From the NCBI GenBank assembly GCA_963734185.1, contig CAVTGA010000001.1:806001-870000 (forward strand): DNA of 64,000 nt, given 5' to 3'. The DNA comes from PALSA-894 sp963734185 (GTDB lineage: Bacteria; Pseudomonadota; Alphaproteobacteria; Rhizobiales; Xanthobacteraceae). Shown in pieces: positions 48,547 to 56,317 of this stretch (the stretch's first letter is position 1; the number at the start of each line of letters is the position of its first letter). The position numbers were made by a program, and so were the translations under genes. The notes beneath the pieces are model-generated. The model saw nothing but the letters and a program-made list of their open reading frames with translations, ran no database searches and was not told where the DNA came from.

Positions 48547-50679
48547 ATGACAGCTTTGTGGGTGATCATCGCCTGCGGCCTGCTTTCCATCGTCTACGGC
48601 GTCTGGGCGATCCAATCCGTGATGGCGTCGGATGCCGGCAGCCAGCGCATGCAGGAGATCGCGAGCGCGATTGCCGAGGGCGCGCAGGCCTACCTCAAGC
48701 GCCAATACACCACCATCGCGATCGTCGGCGCGGTCGTGTTCGTCGGCCTCTGGATCCTGCTCGGAAGCTGGGTCGCAGTCGGCTTCCTCATCGGCGCGGT
48801 GCTGTCGGGTGCGGCTGGCTTCATCGGCATGAACGTGTCGGTGCGCGCCAACGTGCGCACCGCGCAGGCCGCCACCAAGTCGCTGAGCGAAGGCCTCGAT
48901 ATCTCGTTCAAGGCCGGTGCCGTGACCGGCATGCTGGTCGCCGGTCTCGCGCTGCTCGGCGTCGCCATCTACTACTGGTTCCTCACCGGCCCGAAGGGCC
49001 TCGCGCCCGATCATCGCACCGTGATCGACGCGCTGGTTGCGCTCTCGTTCGGCGCCTCGCTGATCTCGATCTTCGCCCGTCTCGGCGGCGGCATCTTCAC
49101 CAAGGGCGCCGACGTCGGCGCCGACCTCGTCGGCAAGGTCGAGGCCGGCATTCCCGAAGACGATCCGCGCAATCCCGCCACCATCGCGGACAACGTCGGT
49201 GATAACGTCGGCGATTGCGCCGGCATGGCGGCGGACCTGTTCGAGACCTATGCGGTGACGGTCGTCGCCACCATGGTGCTCGCCGCCATCTTCTTCGCCG
49301 GCCAGCCGGTGCTCGCTTCCGCGATGCTCTATCCGCTCGGCATCTGCGCGGCCTGCATCGTGACCTCGATCATCGGCACGTTCTTCGTCAAGCTCGGCGC
49401 CAACGGTTCGATCATGGGCGCGCTCTACAAGGGCCTGATCGCGGGCGGCGTGCTCTCGATCGGCGGCCTTGCGATCGCGACGCACTATCTCATCGGCTGG
49501 GGACAGATCGGCACCGTCGCCGGCATGGCCATCACCGGCAAGGCCTTGTTCTGGTGCGGCGTGATCGGCCTCATCGTCACCGGCCTGATCGTGTGGATCA
49601 CCGAATACTACACCGGCACCGGCAAGCGCCCGGTGGTGTCGATCGCGCAGGCCTCGGTGACCGGTCACGGCACCAACGTGATCCAGGGCCTTGCGGTGTC
49701 GCTCGAATCGACCGCGCTGCCGGCGCTGGTGATCGTCGCCGGCATCATCGTGACCTATCAGCTCGCCGGCCTGTACGGCACGGCGATCGCCGTCACCACC
49801 ATGCTCGGGCTTGCCGGCATCATCGTCGCGCTCGACGCCTTCGGTCCGGTCACCGACAACGCCGGCGGCATTGCCGAGATGTCGGGGCTGCCGAAGGAGG
49901 TGCGGCACAATACCGACGCGCTCGACGCGGTCGGCAACACCACCAAGGCCGTGACCAAGGGCTATGCGATCGGTTCGGCCGGGCTCGGCGCCTTGGTGCT
50001 GTTCGCCGCCTATACCAACGACATCGCGGCGTTCACCAAATCCGGCGCGCCTTACTTCAAGGACATCGGCACGGTGTCGTTCGACCTGTCGAACCCCTAC
50101 GTGGTGGCGGGGCTGATCTTCGGCGGCCTCATCCCCTATCTGTTCGGCGGCATCGCCATGACGGCGGTCGGCCGAGCGGCCGGCTCGGTGGTCGAGGAGG
50201 TGCGCCGCCAATTCCGCGAGAAGCCGGGGATCATGGCGGGGACCGAACGTCCCGACTATGCCCGCGCGGTCGACCTCCTCACCCGCGCCGCCATCAAGGA
50301 GATGATCATTCCCTCGCTGCTGCCGGTGCTGGCGCCAATCGTGGTCTATTTCGGCGTGCTGGCGATCTCGGGCTCGAAGGCCAATGCCTTCGCCGCGCTC
50401 GGCGCCTCGCTGCTCGGCGTGATCGTCAACGGCCTGTTCGTCGCGATCTCGATGACCTCGGGCGGCGGCGCCTGGGACAACGCCAAGAAGAGCTTCGAGG
50501 ACGGCTTCGTCGACAAGGACGGCGTGACGCACCAGAAGGGGTCAGAGGCGCACAAGGCGTCCGTCACCGGCGATACCGTCGGCGATCCCTACAAGGACAC
50601 GGCCGGTCCGGCCGTGAACCCGGCGATCAAGATCACCAATATCGTCGCGCTGCTGCTGCTGGCGATTTTGGCGCATTGA
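48547..50679 (+). CDS. hppA: Membrane-bound proton-translocating pyrophosphatase
   Basis: Hydrolyses pyrophosphate and pumps H+ across a membrane. 710 aa, about sixteen helices. The pyrophosphate site GGGIFTKGADVGADLVGKVEAG and DDPRNPATIADNVGDNVGDCAGM are intact, as is the C-terminal GGAWDNAKK. At the position that decides potassium dependence the sequence is GNTTK467A; lysine here, rather than alanine, marks the K+-independent class. It starts with the family N-terminus MTALWVIIACGL. Rhizobial symbiotic and photosynthetic relatives carry it often. Confidence 0.94.
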   Translation: MTALWVIIACGLLSIVYGVWAIQSVMASDAGSQRMQEIASAIAEGAQAYLKRQYTTIAIVGAVVFVGLWILLGSWVAVGFLIGAVLSGAAGFIGMNVSVRANVRTAQAATKSLSEGLDISFKAGAVTGMLVAGLALLGVAIYYWFLTGPKGLAPDHRTVIDALVALSFGASLISIFARLGGGIFTKGADVGADLVGKVEAGIPEDDPRNPATIADNVGDNVGDCAGMAADLFETYAVTVVATMVLAAIFFAGQPVLASAMLYPLGICAACIVTSIIGTFFVKLGANGSIMGALYKGLIAGGVLSIGGLAIATHYLIGWGQIGTVAGMAITGKALFWCGVIGLIVTGLIVWITEYYTGTGKRPVVSIAQASVTGHGTNVIQGLAVSLESTALPALVIVAGIIVTYQLAGLYGTAIAVTTMLGLAGIIVALDAFGPVTDNAGGIAEMSGLPKEVRHNTDALDAVGNTTKAVTKGYAIGSAGLGALVLFAAYTNDIAAFTKSGAPYFKDIGTVSFDLSNPYVVAGLIFGGLIPYLFGGIAMTAVGRAAGSVVEEVRRQFREKPGIMAGTERPDYARAVDLLTRAAIKEMIIPSLLPVLAPIVVYFGVLAISGSKANAFAALGASLLGVIVNGLFVAISMTSGGGAWDNAKKSFEDGFVDKDGVTHQKGSEAHKASVTGDTVGDPYKDTAGPAVNPAIKITNIVALLLLAILAH

Positions 50680-50708
50680 AGCGCCGGGAACCCAACGACG
50701 ACGCGAAG

Positions 50709-50736
50709 GCCCCGCGGCTCACACCGCCGGGCTTTT
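50709..50736 (+). terminator. Rho-independent terminator after hppA
   Basis: 9-bp GC stem with one mismatch (GCCCCGCGG / CCGCCGGGC, 6-base loop) followed by TTTT, 29 bp past the hppA stop. Confidence 0.6.
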
Positions 50737-50803
50737 CATTTCCCGACCCTTTCCAAGCATCGCAGGGAAGTGCGACACTTCGCGTGAGTTTGAGGGGCGT
50801 CGC

Positions 50804-51199
50804 GTGCGTTCGACCAGTTCCACCGACATCGCGGATTATCAGTTGGCGCTCGATGCGATGCGCGACGGCGTCGCGCTGTGGAGCGCCGACGGCACGCTGC
50901 TCGTTTGCAACGCCGGCATAGCCGATCTGATGAACCTTCCGCGCGATCTCCTGCGCCCGGGCGCCACGCGTCTCGACTTGATGACCTTCCTGGCGCGGCG
51001 CGGCGACTACGGGCCGACCGATGATCCCGCCGCGCTCGCGCGCAAGCTGTCGAGCGGCTTCGGCGCGGGGGAGGTGACGTCGCTCACGCGCCGCCTGCCG
51101 GACGGCCGCTACTTGCGCGCAGACGCCCGGCGCTTGAACGACGGCCGCTCGCTCGTCACCTATCGCGAGGTCAATGGCCCGGCCGCTATCAACACATGA
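50804..51199 (+). CDS. PAS-domain protein
   Basis: 131 residues: a single PAS domain (DYQLALDAMRDGVALWSADGTLLVCNAGIADLMNLPRDLLRPG) with no output domain. Lone PAS proteins may bind a small ligand and act through partners. Start is the GTG at 50804; upstream sequence has no alternative. It lies between hppA and the TRAP transporter, 39 bp before dctP, so it might sense the substrate of that transporter; this is inference from position only. Confidence 0.75.
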   Translation: MRSTSSTDIADYQLALDAMRDGVALWSADGTLLVCNAGIADLMNLPRDLLRPGATRLDLMTFLARRGDYGPTDDPAALARKLSSGFGAGEVTSLTRRLPDGRYLRADARRLNDGRSLVTYREVNGPAAINT

Positions 51200-51238
51200 G
51201 CTACGATTGATCGGCCGCCGAGGTCGAAAGGGGGAAAC

Positions 51239-52306
51239 ATGATCAGGTTTGTTCTCGCAGCGGCTGCCGCCGCGCTCGCTGCCCATGCTGCCTCGGCGCA
51301 GGAGCTTGCCGCCGGCCCGCCGGTTTCCGTGACGATGGTGACGCAGCTCTCGCCGACTATCCCGCAATACACCCGCGTCGACATTCCGATGTTGCGCGAA
51401 CAGCTCCCGCAACGCAGCGGCGGACGCATCCAGGTGACGCTCGCGAGCTGGCCGGAGCGCAATCTCACCGGACCCGAACTGCTGCGCGTGCTGCGCGCCG
51501 GGCAGATCGATCTCGGCGGCATCGCGCTGCCGACGGTCGCGGGCGATGCGCCGTTGCTCGACATCATCGATCTCGCGGGCCTGCTCTCCTCGCACGAGAT
51601 GGGGCGCAAGGTGGCCGACGCGGTGATGCCGGAGCTCAACAAGGAGCTCGAACGCTTCAACGTGCGCATCATCGCGACCTATCCGTTCCCGGCGCAGGTG
51701 TTCTTCTGCCGCGATCCGATCGCCAGCTTGGCCGACGTCAAGGGGCGGCGCGTGCGCACGCCGGGCGGCTCGCAGAACGACTTCATCCAGGCGATCGGGG
51801 CGCAGCCGGTCGCGATCGGCTTTCCGGAAGTCTACGGGGCGCTCGAGCGCGGCGTGGTCGACTGCGCCGTGACCGGGACGGCGACCGGCAACGGCGCGCG
51901 CTGGTACGAGGTGTCGCGCCACCTCTACACCTTGCCGGTGCAGTGGGGCGTCGCCGCCTACGGGGTGAACCTCGCGTGGTGGAACAGGCTCGATCCCGCA
52001 GTGCGCGACTTCCTGCAGAAGGTCATGACCGAAGTGCAGGAAGCGCAGTGGAAGCTCGGCCTGGAACTGACCGACGACGGCATCGCCTGCAACGGCGGAA
52101 ACAAGGACGGCTGCAAGATCGGCCGCCTGGTCGACAACCGGCCGATGACGATCACGCGCGCCACCGAGGCCGACATGGCGACGCTGCGTACCTCGCTGAC
52201 CGGCGTCGTCCTGCCGGCCTGGATCAAACGTTGCGGCGAACGCTGCGGGGAGATCTACAACCGGCTGGTCGCCCCGATCACCGGCGTGCGCTACCAAGCG
52301 CGCTGA
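51239..52306 (+). CDS. dctP: TRAP transporter substrate-binding protein
   Basis: 355 residues with a Sec signal peptide (IRFVLAAAAAALAAHAASAQ). The DctP fold is recognised by the sequence VTLASWPERNLTGPELLRVLRAGQIDLGG and KGRRVRTPGGSQNDFIQAIGAQPVAIGFPEVYGALERGVVDCAVTG, where the Arg (about residue 175) usually pairs with a substrate carboxylate, and WYEVSRHLYTLPVQWGV. The substrate is probably a carboxylic acid; it cannot be named. First gene of a three-gene unit. Confidence 0.88.
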   Translation: MIRFVLAAAAAALAAHAASAQELAAGPPVSVTMVTQLSPTIPQYTRVDIPMLREQLPQRSGGRIQVTLASWPERNLTGPELLRVLRAGQIDLGGIALPTVAGDAPLLDIIDLAGLLSSHEMGRKVADAVMPELNKELERFNVRIIATYPFPAQVFFCRDPIASLADVKGRRVRTPGGSQNDFIQAIGAQPVAIGFPEVYGALERGVVDCAVTGTATGNGARWYEVSRHLYTLPVQWGVAAYGVNLAWWNRLDPAVRDFLQKVMTEVQEAQWKLGLELTDDGIACNGGNKDGCKIGRLVDNRPMTITRATEADMATLRTSLTGVVLPAWIKRCGERCGEIYNRLVAPITGVRYQAR

Positions 52307-52312
52307 GCTCCC

Positions 52313-52924
52313 GTGCTCGATGGCGTGATCGCGGCGGCGGCGTTCTGCCGGCGCGCGGTCGCGCGCCTCGGCACGCTGATGGGCTATGCTGCCGGCTGGG
52401 GCTTCATCCTGTGCGCGGCATTCATCACCTTCGACGTGATCGCGCGGCGCTTCTTCGGGTTTTCCTCGCAGGCGACGACCGAACTGACCGGCTATGCGCT
52501 CGCCTTCGGCATCTCGTGGGCGCTCGCGCATGCGCTGACCACGCGCGCGCATATCCGCATCGACGTGCTGATCAATCGCCTGCCGGAAGTGCTGCGCTAT
52601 CCGATGCACATCGTGAGCCTGCTGGCGCTCGCGGTGTTCATCGGCTTCATCGCCAAGGGCGCCTATGACCTGGTCGACGAGTCGGTGCTGTTCCGCGCGA
52701 CCGACATCAGCGTGCTGCGCACGCCGCTGTGGATTCCGCAAGGCCTGTGGGCATTCGGCATCGGCGTCTTTCTCCTGCTGATCATCCTCCTGCTGGTTGA
52801 AAACATCCTTCTGGTGCTGGCCGGGCGCGGCCGCGAAGCCGAAGTGCTGGTGCATGCGCGCACCTACGAGGAGGAGGCGGCCGAAGCGCTGCAAGCGGTC
52901 GCGGCGGAGAAGGACGCGCCGTGA
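52313..52924 (+). CDS. dctQ: TRAP transporter small permease
   Basis: 203 residues, four membrane helices. Typical start RLGTLMGYAAGWGFILCAAFITFDVIARRFFGFSSQATTELTGYALAFGISWALAHALTTRAHIRIDVL. The start is a GTG, 6 bp after dctP, and the stop overlaps dctM by 4 bp (GTGA), so all three are coupled. Confidence 0.85.
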   Translation: MLDGVIAAAAFCRRAVARLGTLMGYAAGWGFILCAAFITFDVIARRFFGFSSQATTELTGYALAFGISWALAHALTTRAHIRIDVLINRLPEVLRYPMHIVSLLALAVFIGFIAKGAYDLVDESVLFRATDISVLRTPLWIPQGLWAFGIGVFLLLIILLLVENILLVLAGRGREAEVLVHARTYEEEAAEALQAVAAEKDAP

Positions 52925-54291
52925 TCGCGATCGTCTTCCTGCTCGCGTTCCTCGTGCTCGCCATCGTGCTCACGCTCATGGGCGCGGGCCCCGGCAACCT
53001 GCCGATCTCCGAAAGCCTGCTGCTGGTCGCGTTGTTCGCTCTGTTCTTCGGCGCCGGCATCTACATCGCGGCGGCCCTGGGCGTGCTTGGACTGCTGGCC
53101 GGATTTGCCTTCGCCGATCGGCCGTTCTGGACCTTTCTCGGGCAGACCGTGTGGGCCCCCTCATCGAGCTTTGTGCTCGTCGCGGTCCCGCTGTTCCTGC
53201 TGATGGGCGAAGTGCTGCTGCGCGCGGGCCTGTCCGAGCGGCTTTACCGCGCCCTCAACGTCTGGCTCGACCGTCTCCCGGGCGGTCTCCTGCACACCAA
53301 CATCGTCGCCTCCGGCGTGTTCTCGGCGATCTCGGGCTCGTCGGTCGCGACCGCCGCCACCATGGGCTCGGTCGCGCTGCCGTTCTTCCACGGCACGAGC
53401 TATGACAAGAAAATGGTGCTCGGCTCGCTCGCCGCCGGCGGGGCGCTCGGGAACCTCATTCCGCCCGGCATCACCTTCATCATCTACGCGCTCATCACCG
53501 ACACCTCGGTGAGCGCGCTCTACCTCGCTGCGGTCGGCCCGAGCCTCGTGGTGGTGGCGCTGTTCATCGGGGTGATCCTGTTCAAGGCGCGCCGCGTCGC
53601 GCCGGAGGCTAGGCCGAAAATCCCGTTGCGCGCGAAGCTCAGGACGATCGTCGACCTGCTGCCGACCGCGGCCCTGATCTTCCTGGTGCTCGGCACCATC
53701 TATGGCGGCCTCGCGACTGCGACGGAGTCGGCCGCGCTCGGCGTCATCGGCGCGATGGGCTTCGCTGCGCTCGAGGGTAAGCTCACCCTGCGCATGCTCA
53801 ACGCCTCGGCCGAGGCGACCGCGCGCACCACCGCGATGATCGGGCTGATCCTGTTCGGCGCCTACGTGCTGAATTTCATCTTCGTCGGCCTCGGCGTCCC
53901 GCAAGCGCTCGCCAAGCTGGTGAGCGGAGTGCCGCTGCCGCCCTGGGGCATCATGCTGCTGATCATCGGCTTCTATCTCGCGCTCGGCACCTTCATGGAG
54001 GGCTTCTCCATGGTGGTGACGACCATTCCGGTCGTGTTCCCGGTGGTGCTGGCGCTCGGCTACGATCCGATCTGGTTCGGCGTTATCGTGACCATGCTGG
54101 TGGAGATCGCGCTGATCTCGCCGCCCGACGGGACGGTGCTGTACGTGCTGCAGGGCATGCGCAAGGACGACGGGCCGATCACCGACATCTTCTCCGGCGT
54201 CACGCCGTTCCTGCTCGTCTATGTCCTGGCGATCCTGATCCTGATGCAGTTTCCCGACGTGGCGCTGTGGTTGCCGAACGCCTTGAAGTGA
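52921..54291 (+). CDS. dctM: TRAP transporter large permease
   Basis: 456 residues, about twelve helices; the secondary-transport subunit of the TRAP system. The GTG start overlaps dctQ by 4 bp. Family blocks: VPLFLLMGEVLLRAGLSERLYRALNVWL, SGVFSAISGSSVATAATMGSVALP, GSLAAGGALGNLIPPGITFIIYA and EISPPDGTVLYVLQG-like sequence in the last third (LISPPDGTVLYVLQGM). Energy comes from the sodium or proton gradient. Confidence 0.9.
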   Translation: MIAIVFLLAFLVLAIVLTLMGAGPGNLPISESLLLVALFALFFGAGIYIAAALGVLGLLAGFAFADRPFWTFLGQTVWAPSSSFVLVAVPLFLLMGEVLLRAGLSERLYRALNVWLDRLPGGLLHTNIVASGVFSAISGSSVATAATMGSVALPFFHGTSYDKKMVLGSLAAGGALGNLIPPGITFIIYALITDTSVSALYLAAVGPSLVVVALFIGVILFKARRVAPEARPKIPLRAKLRTIVDLLPTAALIFLVLGTIYGGLATATESAALGVIGAMGFAALEGKLTLRMLNASAEATARTTAMIGLILFGAYVLNFIFVGLGVPQALAKLVSGVPLPPWGIMLLIIGFYLALGTFMEGFSMVVTTIPVVFPVVLALGYDPIWFGVIVTMLVEIALISPPDGTVLYVLQGMRKDDGPITDIFSGVTPFLLVYVLAILILMQFPDVALWLPNALK

Positions 54292-54486
54292 CGCGGCCCG
54301 TGAGCCGCGACGCTCGTTACGATCGGCTCCGCGTGATGGAACCGCTGCTTCGATCAACGCAATTGAAGCGTGCAATCCGTCCGTGCCTTGTTTATAACAC
54401 ATTACAATTGCACTTTTCGGTTGCATCGTCGCTGGCCGCAAAGGCATCGGCAATGACACGTCTATCGCTCGCAACAGGAGGAACGA

Positions 54487-54693
54487 ATGGCACAATCCTA
54501 TTCCGGTGGAATTCGCCCGTTCTACGCCGTGATCATTCACGACAAATGCAAGACCGCCGATGCCGAGACGTTGCGCGCCTACCGGGTCGTGGCCCAGGAT
54601 CTTCTGAACGACCCGAACAGCGGATACCAGGATTCGCAGGATCTGAAGGACGCGCTCAAGGTCTGCGATCAAACGCTCTCGGGCAAGAAGTAG
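54487..54693 (+). CDS. DUF1843-like small peptide, probable maturase substrate
   Basis: 68 residues, with GGAGG 7 bp before the ATG. GIRPFYAVIIHDKCKTADA (8-26) matches the DUF1843 core I-R-P-x-Y-x-V-x-I-x-x-x-x-x-x-G-D-L in the first ten positions; at the G-D-L position this peptide has A24-D25-A26. There are two cysteines (C21, C60). It has no signal peptide. A radical SAM/SPASM maturase begins 87 bp downstream; members of this peptide family are often annotated beside GDL-peptide maturases, so it is probably the precursor peptide. That it is modified is inference. Confidence 0.7.
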   Translation: MAQSYSGGIRPFYAVIIHDKCKTADAETLRAYRVVAQDLLNDPNSGYQDSQDLKDALKVCDQTLSGKK

Positions 54694-54780
54694 TCGACGC
54701 ATTCGATGGCCAGGGCGAGCCTCGCGGCGTGACCTGCCGCGAGGCGGTCGAGCGCGCTCGACCCTTGCAACCGGCAGCAA

Positions 54781-56001
54781 ATGACGCAGCCAAATGACGC
54801 AGAGATGAGCGAGGACGCGCCTCGGCGAAGGGTTTCGCTCGAGGATCAACTCGACTGCATTCCCGTCTTCGTTGTCTGGGAGCTCACGCTTGCCTGCAAT
54901 TTGAAATGCCTGCACTGCGGCTCGCGCGCCGGCCACAAGCGCGCGGGCGAGCTCAGTACCGGCGAGTGCGTCGATGTGGTGCGCCAGCTCGCCGCGCTCG
55001 GCACGCGCGAGATTTCGATCATCGGCGGCGAAGCGTTCGTCCGCAAGGATTGGCTGACCATCATCCGCGCGATCCGAGACCACGGCATCGACTGCATGAT
55101 GCAGACGGGGGGGTACAAGCTGTCGGCCGCGATGCTCGAGGCCGCCGCCGAAGCCGGACTGCAGGGCGTCGGTGTTTCCATCGACGGCCTGGAGGCGCTG
55201 CACGATCGTCTGCGCGGAGTGCCGGGCTCCCATGCCGAAGCGATGCGCGTGCTGAACGACTGCCGACGCCTCGGCCTGGTCGCGAGCGTCAACACGCAGA
55301 TCACGGCCATGATCATGCCGCAGCTTACGGAGCTGCTGGAGGTCATCCTGCAGGCGGGCGTCCGGTACTGGCACGTGGCGCTCACGGTCGCCATGGGCAA
55401 CGCCGTCGACCACGAGGAGATCCTGCTCCAGCCCTACGAGCTCGCAACGTTGATGCCGCTGCTGGCCGAGCTGCATCTGAAGGGGCGCGAGCGGGACCTG
55501 CTGCTGCTGCCCAGCAACAACATCGGATATTTCGGTCCTTACGACGTGCTCTGGCGCGGCCCCGACCGCGGCAACTACCCGGGCTGTCCGGCCGGTCAGA
55601 ACGTCATCGGCCTGGAAGCCGATGGAACCCTGAAGGGTTGCCCTTCGCTGGCGACCGAACGCTATGGCGCGGGCAGTGTCCGCGACACGCCGGTCGCCAA
55701 ATTGTGGGCCGAGCATCCGGCCCTGCATTTCAATCGCGACCGCGGCACCGAGCATCTCTGGGGCTTCTGCCGCGACTGCTATTACGCCGAGGTCTGTCGT
55801 GGCGGCTGCACCTGGATGACGGACTCGCTGTTCGGTCGCCGCGGCAACAACCCTTACTGCCATCATCGGGTCCTGAAGCTCGCGGAGCGCGGCATGCGCG
55901 AGCGCATCGCGAAGGTTGCGGATGCTTCCGCGCACTCCTTCGCGACTGGCCGGTTCGATCTCATCGAGGAGCCGATCCCGGCGCAGGGCGCCGCATCATG
56001 A
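54781..56001 (+). CDS. Radical SAM/SPASM peptide maturase (GDL-peptide type)
   Basis: 406 aa. The radical SAM cluster C39-x3-C43-x2-C46 (CNLKCLHC) and the glycine-rich GGEAFVRKD bind SAM and the 4Fe-4S cluster. The C-terminal SPASM domain carries seven further cysteines (C269, C287, C330, C333, C339, C343, C360), enough for two auxiliary clusters. Such enzymes modify ribosomal peptides by radical chemistry. It resembles the group annotated GDL motif peptide-associated maturase; the peptide gene lies upstream. Start at the first ATG; a 13-bp tandem repeat (CAAATGACGCAG) covers it, so M9 is an alternative. Confidence 0.85.
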   Translation: MTQPNDAEMSEDAPRRRVSLEDQLDCIPVFVVWELTLACNLKCLHCGSRAGHKRAGELSTGECVDVVRQLAALGTREISIIGGEAFVRKDWLTIIRAIRDHGIDCMMQTGGYKLSAAMLEAAAEAGLQGVGVSIDGLEALHDRLRGVPGSHAEAMRVLNDCRRLGLVASVNTQITAMIMPQLTELLEVILQAGVRYWHVALTVAMGNAVDHEEILLQPYELATLMPLLAELHLKGRERDLLLLPSNNIGYFGPYDVLWRGPDRGNYPGCPAGQNVIGLEADGTLKGCPSLATERYGAGSVRDTPVAKLWAEHPALHFNRDRGTEHLWGFCRDCYYAEVCRGGCTWMTDSLFGRRGNNPYCHHRVLKLAERGMRERIAKVADASAHSFATGRFDLIEEPIPAQGAAS

Positions 56002-56225
56002 CCGATGCACCCGTGCCTCCGCCTCGAGCCCGCGCTGCGCCGGTGCTGGTGCTTTGCCGGCAATGCGTCCGCTACGTCTTCGAGGGGACCGAGCTGTGTC
56101 CGCATTGCGGATGCGATGCGCGCGAGATCGGCGCACGCTATCGCGCGGGCGGCTACCAGGTGACCGAGGCGGTTCAACGGATCGAGCGTGCGCTGAGCCG
56201 CAAGCGTGCGCGAACCAGAGCATGA
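55998..56225 (+). CDS. Small zinc-ribbon protein coupled to the maturase
   Basis: 75 residues. Starts with ATG overlapping the maturase stop (ATGA). Two C-x2-C pairs, C20/C23 (LCRQCVRY) and C34/C37 (LCPHCGCD, with C39 as an extra), form a probable zinc ribbon over about 18-40; the rest is basic (IERALSRKRARTRA). No named family. The coupling implies joint production with the maturase, maybe as a leader-binding or scaffold partner. The TGA is inside a REP element. Confidence 0.6.
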   Translation: MTDAPVPPPRARAAPVLVLCRQCVRYVFEGTELCPHCGCDAREIGARYRAGGYQVTEAVQRIERALSRKRARTRA

Positions 56226-56266
56226 TCCCGAAAAGTGGGAACCGGTTTTCGGAAAAGATCATGCTC
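56217..56266. repeat. REP element, AGAGCATGATCCC/ACCGGT type
   Basis: AGAGCATGATCCCGAAAAGT, GGGAACCGGTTTTC and GGAAAAGATCATGCTC form an imperfect palindrome, the inverse of copies at 21763-21810 and 44294-44346. The zinc-ribbon stop TGA (56223-56225) lies in it. Confidence 0.8.
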
Positions 56267-56277
56267 AAACAAGAAGC

Positions 56278-56317
56278 TAGACCATGATCCAAATCAATTG
56301 AATCGGATCATGGTCTA
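56278..56317. repeat. Palindromic repeat over the GH38 stop
   Basis: 13-bp perfect arms TAGACCATGATCC (56278-56290) and GGATCATGGTCTA (56305-56317) with AAATCAATTGAATC between. The minus-strand stop codon of the first GH38-like gene (56315-56317) is inside it. Confidence 0.75.

Noticed and set aside
48133..50532. A 799-codon minus-strand frame opposite hppA
   Set aside because: Antisense shadow, Asp/His/Arg-rich, no recognised domain.
53161..55935. A 924-codon minus-strand frame opposite dctM and the maturase
   Set aside because: Runs across two unrelated plus-strand genes; a bias artefact.
54906..55997. A longer frame leading into the zinc-ribbon gene
   Set aside because: It is the maturase read in another frame; only the last 75 codons look like protein.
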